Shown here in pieces: positions 35,318 through 46,748 of a stretch of DNA of 64,000 nt. How positions within the stretch are numbered: the first letter of the stretch is position 1; the number at the start of each line of letters is the position of its first letter. A model generated the notes under the pieces. It was not told the DNA's origin, did no database searches, and saw nothing but the letters and a program-made list of their open reading frames with translations. A program made the translations under genes and the position numbers. Source of the stretch: Amyelois transitella (taxonomy: Eukaryota; Arthropoda; Insecta; Lepidoptera; Pyralidae); the NCBI RefSeq assembly GCF_032362555.1, contig NC_083525.1, positions 4,759,501-4,823,500 on the forward strand, read 5' to 3'.

Positions 35318-38300
35318 ATGCAAGAGATACCTAAAAATCATCTTTTGAATTTTAACCCAAACACTTTAAATGATATCAAGAAGTTATACAATTTGGATGA
35401 ACCAAAAAGAATGGACGAAGCTATTGACATTTTACAAGAATGGGTGCATAAGCAAGATCACTTTATCGTCAAAGATTTTGGTGAGTATAAATTATCAATA
35501 TTTAAGTAAATATGTAAGTTACTTTATTACGTTATTTATTACTAAATTGGCTGTGAATAGATTATGTTATTGTTCGAAATGTTTTAGATGCTACTCGTGC
35601 GAAGCCGGGGCTGGTCACTAGTTTTTAATAAAACTTCAATTCAGGCAAAAAAGAAATTAAGTGTATTCTTTCTACCTTTCTTGTATGACAGTAGTCACGA
35701 CCTACAAAATCTACTAAAAGAGTGATTCTATACAATACCGCTTTTAAGACGATTATTTTTTGAAAATGTTGTATACTAAGTAACCAATTTTAATGAAATT
35801 TCTTACAAGAATTCATAAACTACATAGAAGTATCATCGGGTACTTCAATTCCAAGAAATTCAAGTAAAAATTTTGACACTAACCATCGTTGCAAATACGT
35901 CCTTCACCTAAGATTTATATTACAGATAGAAATATATTAGAAAGAATGATTATATGTAACAAAGGACAATTGGAGCGCACTAAACAGAAACTCGACAAAT
36001 ATTGTACATTCAGAACCTTACTGCCCGAATATTTCCAGCCTATCAATGTGAAAATGGAATTTCCTAATTTATACGAATTGTAAGTTTGTTGATTGATCAA
36101 TCTCTTCATGTATTTAATTATTTATCAATGTTTCAGTTTAGGTAGGTAAAAATATTTTGTAAGAAAGTAAATTGTGCGAACTATATTACCTTTTTAAAAC
36201 CCATAGATATCAGATTTTCATTTTTAAAATTACTGTTAATGTTACCAAAACTACCTTCTAAATTATATATTTCTATAAATAGACGTTTAAAATGATCATA
36301 TAATTGTACATTAGAAAAGCATAAAAAAGGTACAATTATTAGGAAAACAAAGCCGCATTCAGACACTAGTTGGTTCTTCTTTTCAACTTTACTAAACCAA
36401 ATACTTGATCTCCTTTAGTTTCAGAAACTATTTCCTATTTAAGGCCGTTAAAATCTAGTTCATTTATTTTGTAAAAAAATTAATGCTGGAATAATCGATG
36501 GTGTTTACCTGTACCTACGTTCAATAATGAGAAAGTGAAGTGACCATTCAGATTTTCCGAGTCTATTGGCTTCGTTTATTCTCTAGGGTATAAAGAAGTT
36601 GTTTTGTTTATGAATGTTTACCTAGCAATAATGTTTATATTGCAGAACCGACGGAATTTTGCCAAAATTATCACCAGAAAATCAGAGGGTGTACTTTTGT
36701 AAAACAACCGTTCAGAAACCTTCAGGATTATTGTTTAGGAATTATTACCGTCGTATGATCATCGTGAGTAACCTGTTCTTATAGTTTTTAACGGAATCAA
36801 GAAGGATTTTCCAATATATAGCTGTAACTCCATCAATTACGAAAAAATATTATTGATAAATTTATTATTTTAAAGTGTATAAGGCAATCTTTGAGAAATC
36901 GAAGAATCTATTCAAAATTTACAGGAATGGTGATTTAAATTCAAAAATGATTTAGACATTTGGATGTGAAAAGCATCACACCTTGACAAATATAATGACA
37001 ACTTTTAAAAAAACGAGTGATATTAATGTGTATACATATATATAAATAAATAGTCGGGATATTAAGCACTTTATTTCACTAAAGCTATTTCAAAATCTTT
37101 TATTTTTTTCAGATGTGGGAATACTTACAGAGATTTGATTATTCCGTTGGTTATATATTTGCTTATGATATGCGTGAGTTGAATTTGAAGGACTGCATTC
37201 TTACTGTCGGAATGCATGGTGCTGAACTAAGACAGACTTTTGCAATGATGAAGGTATCTTTACTTTAAACTTTTGCAGCATGTGTACCAACATGCCGTCT
37301 TTGAAACAATTACACCAGTTTCGAAGAGCTGGCAAGAGAAGCACTGTTAGAAAATAAGCCCGCTGGTATGACGACTTAAGAAACTGTGTCGGGGTAACTT
37401 GGGCCAGAAAAACCTTTGATATAACAAGGTAGAATGATATTTGAGAGGCATATGCCCAGCAGTAAGTATTGCTGAAGAAGAAGATGACTCCAAATTATGC
37501 ATCGTGAAGGTCACAAACCATCCCTACCTCTCTAGAAAGGAACCCAGGCTAGCGCTAATGACGACGAACCTGGATGGAAGACGTCAGGTTTTTACACAAT
37601 GTGATTCCCGTCTGATGATCTCCGCAATATTTGCTGGGGAACCTGAGGGGTTAGTGCGAGTTTTACTCGGTCAAAAGCGTCGAGCAAGTAAACGCGAGTT
37701 TGTATGGAGTTGCATTAGTGCCATCGCGTTACCACTAGGTGGCGCTGATCGAATTACATACTTATTCGTTTATATAGCGTTTACTTGCTAGACGCGTTTT
37801 ATCGAGTAAAACTCGCATAAACTCTCTGATCCTTATTGGATAACGGTTAAATATACACTTGCCTAAATGTTGAGCGGTTACCTTTTGTTGTTAATAATAA
37901 AGGAAAAATCACCACAAAATGAGCTTACTTTAAATTGAGTTTACAATTTGTACTACGAGATACTAAATAAGGAACTATATTTTGTAACAAATACTTTAAG
38001 ATAGATTAAAATTTAAGTTACAATTATAGAATATTATCTTCTCCTGACCAAAATAGTAAAAAATTCTTCAATTTATTCCAGGAAGGCTTTGGAGCAAGAA
38101 TACAGAAACTTGTTTTTATAACTGATTCAAAATTGATAAACAACCTGATTCCTACTGTGACACCACTTCTCAGCAGAAAGGTAGCAAGTAGAATCACAGT
38201 CATTGACGATATAAGAAAATTGAGCACCGTGATTCCTTTAGATTTACTGCCGACTGAATATGGGGGCAATGAAAGACCTCTAGCTGAAATACATGGTAAA

Positions 38301-38868
38301 AATAAACTTAGATAACATAAACTTAATTGGATTTTCATACTTACCAGCGGAATACGACGATACACGTTTATAATCCCGCTAAATACCTGCTATACATATC
38401 AATTTTAAAAAAGAAGAAGAAGTTATGTTGTTTTGCATTAAAATAGTTTATTGATAGAGTATAAAAGCTATATACTCTATCCATAAACTATTGCAATTTG
38501 GTACCTATATTAATAAAGACAAGATACTCTCACGCAATAAAGGTCATGTCAAGAATAACCTTATCCGACAAGCTTGCATGTTGAGAGTTATGAATGTAAT
38601 AAAACGAGAAAAATAATCAGGAGTCGTGGCAAGTGGAAAGATGTAGTCTTTGCCTACCCCTCCGGGAAAAAGGCATAATTTAATGTATTGTAATTAATTT
38701 TATTTATTTTCAGAGGCCTGGTTAAATGCGATCAGTTCAAAAGACCACATAGAGTATATGAAGAAAAAAATTAATATGAGAACTGACGAAACAAAGAGAC
38801 AAGCAGATGTATTTAATGACGAGTATTTAGGAATGCCCGGCACTTTTAGAAATTTTAACGTAGATTAA
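35318..38868 (+). CDS. Gene C: CRAL-TRIO domain protein, 6 exons
   Basis: Predicted 314-aa CRAL-TRIO carrier. Exons: 35318-35480, 35926-36079, 36646-36763, 37113-37253, 38082-38295, 38714-38868; all GT/AG, phases 1,2,0,0,1. The start is ATG 35318 (MQEIPKNHLLNFNPNTLNDI). Residues about 15-105 form the N-terminal helical part with the trio signature LDEPKRMDEAIDILQEW; 106-263 the lipid-binding fold with LPKLSPENQRVYF, EGFGARIQKLVF and LPTEYGGNERPL; the C-terminus reads YLGMPGTFRNFNVD. Exon 4 has 141 nt, two codons more than in B and D. Introns are 445-828 nt. Intron 4 carries a palindromic MITE-like element plus SINE and LINE debris; intron 5 carries a strong hairpin and a LINE 3' fragment. It sits between B and D in the same orientation, as expected for tandem duplication. 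Ligand unknown. Confidence 0.95.
37318..37485 (+). mobile_element. Degenerate LINE C-terminal relic in intron 4 of gene C
   Basis: Translating with stops gives RRAGKRSTVRK, ARWYDDLRNCVGVTWAR and EAYAQQ-like pieces, the decayed end of a non-LTR polyprotein of the GRPKxRWxDD...AYVQQW type. It is old, with in-frame stops. Confidence 0.6.
37500..37640 (-). mobile_element. SINE-B body in intron 4 of gene C
   Basis: CTACCTCTCTAGAAAGGAAC, ATGTGATTCCCGTCTGATGA and GCAATATTTGCTGGGGAACC. Confidence 0.65.
37645..37830. mobile_element. Palindromic MITE-like element in intron 4 of gene C
   Basis: Left arm GCGAGTTTTACTCGGTCAAA...CAAGTAAACGC (37657-37694) is repeated in reverse as GCGTTTACTTGCTAG...GAGTAAAACTCGC (37777-37818). 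Arms of roughly 40 nt with a few mismatches surround a core of about 80 nt. No open frame of its own. Confidence 0.7.
38443..38491. repeat. 21-bp hairpin in intron 5 of gene C
   Basis: ATAGTTTATTGATAGAGTAT(A) pairs with (T)ATACTCTATCCATAAACTAT with one mismatch, loop AAAGCTA. Confidence 0.8.
38545..38690 (+). mobile_element. 3' fragment of the RTE-like LINE in intron 5 of gene C
   Basis: Matches the 3' end of the element in gene B intron 2 (AGGAGTCGTGGCAAGTGG, then TGCCTACCCCTCCGGGAAAA), with an internal deletion. It ends about 25 nt before the exon 6 acceptor. Confidence 0.75.
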
Positions 38869-40417
38869 ACGTATTTTTGAAATTTTACTCTGGAGTGTTA
38901 ATATACTTATGTATTGTTAATATAATAGGTTTATTAAGCATACAAAATATATTTCGGCATATCGAGTACGACTATTTATTGTTTAAAAATATAATTGTTG
39001 CAGATTTTAGATATCGTTGTTAAAGTTAAGCAACATTTAAAATATGAGCATATTTTAAGTTGCAATTCTTTCTTTTCTTTTTAGTTAAATGGCCTGTTAT
39101 TTATAATAATAATAATAAAATAATAGTTCACTGATTTTTATCATAAGGAACTTAACAAAATTAGGAGTAGACAAGAAAAAAGGAAACATAATGTAAATAG
39201 GGCTAGATATAGATTATTATAACAACCGTTTTCCTTCATATAAACTATAGTTAAGACGTTAAGACAAATCAAATACATTCATATAATCACGTCTATATTC
39301 CTTGGTGAAAGACAGAGCCAACAGTCATTAAATACTACCATGTTCAACTGTTTGACATAATATTGGAATTGAGATTCAAATAGTTCATAAGCCCATCCTT
39401 TAAACCCCAAAGACTTGTATTACGGTATACTAACTTAACTACCAGCCATTTAATATTATAATTTATCAATAATTACTTTTTTATCAACCACTCCATTTCC
39501 ATCGGCTAATAATATAGAGATTGTCACGTTCTATTGCACATTTCTGCTATAAAGGAAACTCTAGTTATTGTCAATTACAGAGAACAAGGCGTATTAATAA
39601 CGCGACCTTGTGTCACCACCGCGCCGTCCATTCTAGTCCAAGCAACGACATGAATAATAATGAATAATTATTAACTAATTTATTAGCCCACTTCCCGACT
39701 GCTTCTTTCGGTACTAAAATAAAACGAACAATTTTGATATGCATTTTTATTGAAAAACACTGTCGCGAAAAATTGTTGGGCATGTCAATAGTCTAACAAC
39801 TGAAGACGCTGTAGACCGAATAGGAAAATCAGAAAGCGGACCCAAAGAATCGAGCGGTCCCGAAAGGATAGAAGAGAATTAACAAGCCTATAAGATAAAG
39901 TCAGATGATGATTGATTTCGTTCTATGAACAGAAAATATAGAGAAACTGGCTGTAGAAATAGGTGCCAAAAAGTCAGTAACAGTAAACAGTACCTATCGA
40001 CCTTATTATTATTTCACGATTTATGTTTAAAAAGTATATGAGAATATCATATTTATCAACAGCGTTGGTATTTATTAGTTAACAAATAATTAAATTTTAT
40101 ATTAAATATTCTTCTTCTTATATCTAAGGGCTAAGTTTTGTCAGTTGAATTAAGTGAAGCGTTCACTATTCATTCTCCGCAATTATTTTTATTTGTTGGT
40201 ATAATGAAACGTTTACCTTTACCTTAATCTCAATTTTATTGTGCAAGCAATTAAACATTATAAAAATATGAGGAAATATGTAATAAATGAACCGAGTTAA
40301 CTTGAAATAATTGTGTATTGACCCTTAGACTATTATTTACCTCAGCGCACTAGTGTACAATCTGAAGTATATTTACGGTTACATCTAACAGTATCAAGAC
40401 GCATATCTAGTGATTCA
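38869..40417. other. Spacer between genes C and D
   Basis: 1.5 kb with the 3' end of gene C, a SINE-A fragment and AT-rich sequence. No further gene seen. Confidence 0.6.
39275..39425 (-). mobile_element. SINE-A fragment between genes C and D
   Basis: ATAATCACGTCTATATTCCT and AAAGACAGAGCCAACAGTCA, then a shortened body. Confidence 0.65.
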
Positions 40418-43288
40418 ATGGAAAAACTACCTAAAAATTCTCTCTTAGAATTCCATTCAAGTACCTTACAAGATGTACGAAATCATTACAGTTTAGACGA
40501 TCCTAAACGATTAGATGAAGCAATCGATATTTTACAGGAATGGGCACGTAAACAAACTCATTTCACAGTAACGGAATTTGGTAAGCTACTTTAAAGTTTT
40601 CAGTTTCCTTTCCATAATTTAATTTAAGTGCCTCTTTAGAATAAGACCTCTTCAAATTTTTCTCATGGATGTCGTTAAAAGCGACTAAGACTAAGGCTAT
40701 TAAACTTGGGATTCTTTTTGTAGGCGATAGCGTCACTGTCTGTCCTGTCACTATTTGAATCTTAATCTATCATCCTACTACTATTATAAAGGCGAAAGTT
40801 TATATGGATGTTTGTTACTCTTTCACGCAAAAACTACTGAACCGATTACCATGAAATTTGGTATGTAGGTAGCTGAAGACCCAGAATAACACATAGGCTA
40901 CTTTTTATCCCAGAGTTCCCGCGGGATTGATAGGGTTTCCATGCGGACGAAGTCGCGGGCGGCCTCTAGTTAAACTAATATAACTGAATGTGGCCTTTTA
41001 GATCTTTTCAATCTCGTTCAGGCAACCCCAAGGTTATATGAGAAAGATTAAAATACCTTTTCATAAGTTTAAATATATAGGAACTTGTTTAATTTTTGTT
41101 GCAGAAAGAGATTTCTTAGAGAGAATGATAATAACAAACAAAGGTTTGTTAGAACGCTGTAAGAAGAGGTTGGACAAAATTTGTACTTTAAGAACTTTGA
41201 TGCCGGAATTCTTTTTACCAGTAGACGTTAAGACTATGAAGAGTAACATGGAATGTTTGTAAGTATTGATACACTATAATTAAATAGCTTTTTCTAGCAG
41301 CTTCACTTCTTCTGTATTAAACAAAAATTCACCTTTAGTTCCGTAAAAAATTAACAAATGTACTCTTGTTTGGGACCTTTGACCTTTGTTACCTGGGATA
41401 CTACTGTTATTCATACAAAATCTATTGTCATCAAAATCGATCCAGCCACAAAACTGACATGAATGGATTATGTAGATTATATACGAGTATTTATGAAGTA
41501 GTCTGACAAGACCACTTACAAGGGATAAAACTTTATAAGTGGGAGTGGTAACCAATGCATTAATTATTACAGGAATATTGCAATAATGCCGAAACTGACA
41601 GAAGAAAATTACAGAGTTTATATGTTAAAAAATTTTGGAAAACAATTCTCATCTACATTTTTTATGGATGTGTATAAAGTACTCATAAGCGTGAGTAAAC
41701 AAATTAACAATACTTTAATTTACTTATAACCGTGTTCTGATGTGACCAAGGTTTATCTACCAATGTTGAGGAGGTCAGGCGGGAGTCGCTTCGTGTAAAA
41801 ACCTGCTAACCCAATCCAGGGTCTGGGTCATAAACAAAACCCGGAGTTCTCTCTAGAAAAAACCTTTCACGGAAAAACTATTCATTTTGATGATATTTAG
41901 TACGCGGGTAAAATATAACCTGGAATAATATAAACGGTACTGTTTATCCCACAATTCCCACGGGGTTGAAGCATCGAAGCACTGCTAGTAATTTTAAAAA
42001 TGTACAGGTATATCATGCAACTCAATGGATCCCAGATGGACATAGACTTAAGGGAAGAGTACGTAGAAGACGCGCGACAACATTCACAACTTTCTCAGTG
42101 GTTGGCAAAACTGAGCTTCAAGTAGAGTATTGTGGAGAATCGAAGGGGAGGCATTTGTCTATCATTGCCAATTACAAATTAGTATACTAAAAAAAAATTC
42201 ATACCTGTTTATGTCTCCAGATGTGGCAATATATGATGAGACACGACTACCACGCTGGATTTATCATTGTTTACGACATGTCTGAAGCAAACCTTGTCGA
42301 CGTGATGACCAGTATTAATTTGACTGAGTTCAGACAAATTGCTACCATCATTATGGTAAGTAGAGACGAAATTATGTAAAGAAGTAATTATTTCGTTAAC
42401 CTCTATATCGAAATAATAGACGATGCAATATCTAAAACTGTAGGCCACTAGCAACGCACAACATTCTCTGTGCCTTAAGCTTTTCTCATCTATTTTCTCT
42501 GCAATCTTGACCAGGTCGTCAGTTCATTTGGTAAGGAGTTTTCCCAAACAAAGCCTAGTTTTCGGTCTTCACCCAACTACTATTTTTCCCAGTTCATCGT
42601 GGTGCGGCAAATATGGTTATCAATAATTTCATAACTAAATGTTTTCAGGAGGGCTATGGAGCAAGAATAAAAGACATTTATTGCATATCTAGTTCCAAGC
42701 TTATGAAAACTTTAGTGGACTTGCTGAAACCAATGGTTAGCAAGAAATTAGGTGACAGAGTTCAAATAATTGAAGATAAAAATTTGCTGAAGGAAAAGAT
42801 ATCAGTAGAAATATTGCCATCAGATTACGGCGGCAAGGAGAAAAGTCTGCCTGAATTGCATCGTATGTGTTCAAAATTGTTAATTTATATATAACTTATC
42901 ACAATCATGTTTTGTTCCAAATTTTTACATGCATAATCGATAAAACTACAATAAGTTATAATATGTATGTGGTGGTCTTTGAGACTAAATACTTAAAATG
43001 AAGAGGTTCCGTTAAATTTAATAAAAATGTCGAGAATTCTTTTTTTTTGTTATCTAATAATATACTTATAGTTTTTGTGTAGTAGTTTGAATTGGCTCAC
43101 TTATTTGAACATTTTGTAAATATATGTTTTCAGAGGACTGGTTTGACGAGTTAAGCTCAGAAGATCATATGGAATTCATGAAGAAGATGAGTGAAAGCAA
43201 AACCAACGAGGCAATGAGACAAACTGACAAATTCAACGAGGAGTACTTGGGAATGCCCGGCACGTTTAGATCTTTAAGCGTTGACTAA
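40418..43288 (+). CDS. Gene D: CRAL-TRIO domain protein, 6 exons
   Basis: Predicted 312-aa CRAL-TRIO carrier. Exons: 40418-40580, 41105-41258, 41573-41690, 42221-42355, 42649-42862, 43134-43288; all GT/AG, phases 1,2,0,0,1, frame open. The start is ATG 40418 (MEKLPKNSLLEFHSSTLQDV). The N-terminal helical part contains LDDPKRLDEAIDILQEWARK and exon 2 ERDFLERMIITNKG; the lipid-binding part has IMPKLTEENYRVYM, MWQYMMRHDYHAGFIIVYD, EGYGARIKDIY and LPSDYGGKEKSL; the tail is EEYLGMPGTFRSLSVD. It is the third gene of the head-to-tail trio, 1.5 kb after gene C, with short introns of 293-530 nt. Intron 1 has a SINE-A piece followed by an almost intact Metulj-like copy. C and D are the closest pair by eye, sharing most of exons 1, 2 and 6. 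Ligand unknown. Confidence 0.95.
40600..40766 (+). mobile_element. SINE-A fragment in intron 1 of gene D
   Basis: TCTCATGGATGTCGTTAAAA, TATTAAACTTGGGATTC, GGCGATAGCGTCACTGTC and TATTTGAATCTTAATC, joined directly to a Metulj-like copy. Confidence 0.65.
40770..40975 (+). mobile_element. Metulj/Helitron-like non-autonomous element in intron 1 of gene D
   Basis: Same ends and core as the 16045-16262 copy with a small number of differences and one short internal deletion after GCGAAAGTTT. Confidence 0.75.
41755..41862 (+). mobile_element. SINE-B 3' half in intron 3 of gene D
   Basis: CAGGCGGGAGTCGCTTCGTG, AAAACCTGCTAACCCAATCC and CCCGGAGTTCTCTCTAG; the end abuts a Metulj-like scrap. Confidence 0.65.
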
Positions 43289-43359
43289 ACCTGTTAATAT
43301 ATAACGGATTGTTGGAATTCAGTTAAATAGAACTTGATTATCTAAATGTAATAATATAT

Positions 43360-43575
43360 AAAAGAGGACGTGCCGTTTGGTTCTAAAGAAAAGAACCACT
43401 CCCTACATCTTCCCCATGGATGTCGTAATAGGCGGCTAATGGATCTAACTTGGACTAATCTTGTAGGCGATGGACTAGTAACCTGTTTCTATTTTTATTG
43501 TAAAGCCACACAATTGAACGGGGCCTTTCAGTCTTTTCCAGACTGTTGTCCCTGTATACCTGTTTTATGAAGTGA
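43360..43575 (+). mobile_element. SINE-A copy after gene D
   Basis: GAGGACGTGCCGTTTGGTTC head, CCCATGGATGTCGTAATAGG, GGCGATGGACTAGTAACCTG and the GTCTTTTCCAGACTGTTG tail part. It lies within 80 nt of the gene D stop. Confidence 0.75.
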
Positions 43576-44532
43576 TAAGGTCGCCTTTTGCTGCTATGTT
43601 TTAATACATGATTGTGAAATTGCTGTAATTTATTGTAGTGCAATAAAGAGTTATTGTATTGCATTGCATTGTATTGTATTGTATAAACATATCATCGATA
43701 CTATTGAAGACATTTTTTTTTATATTAATTAAGTTATGTGGAGATGACAATCGTATTAAAAATTACGCTGATAAATATAGGTACTTGGCGTAAAAAAAAA
43801 CTGAGTATAATAATATCTAGGTACAGAAAAAACTGCAATCTAATATGAAGCTCATTAGTTTTCGCTTACGCCTTCGTAATTTTATTATTTATTTGCTACA
43901 TATATGGGTGTTTGCTGATCACTTTTGAAATTCAGCGTGAGCGTACAAATTGCTTTCTATGACTTTTTAAATGTCCCTCTATCTATTTCAGTTAGAAAAA
44001 ACAAAATGTACAAACAAAATATTTTTACTGGTTTATTAGGTATAATATGTATAGCGTTGTGATAAAAGAAAACTGGTAAGTTATTATGTATCTTACTCAC
44101 ATATATACGAATATTACTTTCATTAAAAACTTTTTCTATCTTTCTATGCTATGTTAGAAAGGAATTATTGTATTCTTCACGAGTTCTTTATAAGGCTAAA
44201 TAATGTGGTCAAATTAAAAGTTACATTGGTTGATTGTTACTTTTTTATCTTCTTTAATTTTTCTACAATTTCTACATACCAAAACCTCATCAATATTGTT
44301 CCTATGATCAATTCTTAATAAAATTATCTAGCTACTCTACTCTAGCTCACTCGCGGGTCCGCCTGCTAGTAAAGTGCCCTATGTTCTTCTCCGTACTTCA
44401 AACTATGTATATGTATGTAGAATTTAATGGAGGTCAGGTCAATGATTTTGGCGTGAAAAACGAATAAACAAATACAATTTCACAATTATATTATTTCTAT
44501 GGATACAGATAATATAATTGTAAATTTTTTAA

Positions 44533-44772
44533 GATAGATTTTACATACATGGAAGATGTTCTCATTCCGACTCCGGATTTTTTCTCTCTCTTACTCTTGG
44601 CGTTACTTCTCTTCTTGACAAGATCGAAACCATTAAGAATACCTGGTCTATGTCAAACAAAGTCAAGGGCGAAATTGCCTTGGTCATTCCGGTACCACGC
44701 TCACTTCCAACTGTTATAACGGACATCGATTTCTACGCTTACGAAACTCTGCCGGCCGGACGCACATCGTAA
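44533..44772 (+). other. Unrecognised open, coding-like segment
   Basis: A 79-codon frame without stops, of higher GC than its surroundings. It includes SMSNKVKGEIALVIPVPRSL and then TVITDIDFYAYETLPAGRTS before TAA 44770-44772. There is no start codon at the left end and no clear acceptor. I do not recognise the family. It could be a transposon relic, a lost exon or chance. Confidence 0.25.
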
Positions 44773-46459
44773 GGCGACAGGCACAGTACCTACGAGATGA
44801 GTTGCGAAAATGAACCATACATAATAATTAACACACAATAATCATAATCACGTCTTTAGAGCTAGACTGAGTAAATATAAGAGACTTGAAGGCTACTTTC
44901 ATCTAGATAGCTTAATATGACAGATGCACAGTGAGAAAAAATTCAACCAAAAAACAAAACAAAAGTACACTATCCTTAAATATATGTATGTAATTCTTCT
45001 CATAATTACCACGAGAACGCAAATAAACTAGATAAGTATTAAAATAACTGCGCAACTTATATTCTGATAGTTTATATAAGTCTTCGTGATTCAATATCTG
45101 AGAAAATTTATGTATACCAACTTATTCCAAGAAATAACAATAAAGCAGGATTCTACTATTTATGGAATATATTGTATAAGTACATATTGCTTTTTAAATT
45201 GCCATATAACACCAAATTAACCCAATGGTAGACTGTTAGATAATGCAATTAGCTAGTCCACTTTTTGTACTTTACATATTGTAATCGTTACAATAAAGAA
45301 TAAAATAAAACAAATAAATTTGATCGATTAACTTCAAAAGTGTGTTCAAATCCTAACTATGCATTTATAAACTGAAACCTTGCTTCGTAGCCTCGAATAT
45401 TCCAAGAATACCTAATTATTATTTAGATTTAAAATAAACAACAACAAACGGGTTTTTTCAACAAATTATTTTATTCAAAAACGCCGTGTGGTCTTTTCGA
45501 CCTATGAAATTGGTTTGTTTTCTTTGATTGCAAATTTCTCTAAAGCAAAAATTAAAATGTTGTATCACAAATTAAATTATTGCTTTTGACATTTAAGGAA
45601 CTGATGAAAATCTTCTTTGAGAAGGTCTTGTTGTAGGAGTAGGTAACTATCCGAAGATATTATTTCTATCATTTTGCAAAATTAATAAATAACCTACTTT
45701 GTTTACAACAGTAAAAAATCTAGTAAGCCAATTTCAACTCTTACCAGGCCAGGCGTGTAGTGTGCCTGTTTCGAAATTTTCCTACAGGTTGCCTGAAAGA
45801 AATTACAGAATGTGAAAAGACCGCGTTTTGCATCACCTTAGTTTATTTTGTAGGTGTATTATGTCGTATTCATTTATGTAGAATAAAAAGCTTTCATTCC
45901 CTTTTATAAATAAAAAAATGATACTGAGAAAAAAAAATGGTCAGCAATCAGAAGTGAAAGCCATTAAAATTCCATGCACGTGATTGCGCTACAAAACCAA
46001 ATTAAAATATTATGTAAGAACGAAACATTGCTCGAACATTGACACAGAATAGCATATTAGTAGTGTGAAATAGGGGGTCCATTTGGACGTGTAACACGTG
46101 AATAATATGTGGTGAAATAATATTATATCAATTTTTATACTGTGACCGTTCTTTACACTGTACGGTCAAAGGTTTAAGTTAATTGTTTCTCGTAAAAGAA
46201 CACTATTAAAGTATACAAGAGGTATGTAGCTAAGCAAAATTAACTCGTATTTAAGTTTATCACCTATGGGTTGCACTAAATAACGATAACGATAACCAAG
46301 CCGTAACAATCTGTTAATATCCGATTGAACAAAATTTATATTGAATAATTTCTTTCTGTATTTCAATTCCATCATTTAACCATTGAGCTAAACTTGGCCA
46401 TACAGTCTGTTTCACACTATTGATTCTGTCTGTCTGTATTGATAATGTGGTATGAGTGC

Positions 46460-46748
46460 ATTCGTCTTCTTCCTCCTGGCTTTAGTCCTGGTTGCATCCT
46501 CATCACTCTGTAGAGAAGCTTTTGTTATGCATTTGACTGTGTTGTAACCAGTATTGGATCGATCATGATTACCTACACATCCAGCTGCCTGAATGTGTAG
46601 ATGTCCTCACGATATTTTCCCTCGCCGTAAGAGCATCAGTTAGTATTCAAATAATTGTACATAACTTCTAAAATAGGCAATGGTACATGTCCGAGGTGGG
46701 ATTCGAACCTGTGCTTTTATGCGCATCAATCATTTTAACCGGGCAACT
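46460..46748 (-). mobile_element. SINE-B, head and both ends of the body
   Basis: TCCTCCTGGCTTTAGTCCTG end, TGTAGATGTCCTCACGATAT and GCCGTAAGAGCATCAGTTAG, then the tRNA-like head seen in reverse (GAGGTGGGATTCGAACCTGT, TTTTAACCGGGCAA). The B box is well kept. Confidence 0.75.

Noticed and set aside
37441..37791. 116-aa open frame
   Set aside because: It runs across a LINE relic, a SINE-B fragment and a MITE-like palindrome inside gene C intron 4.
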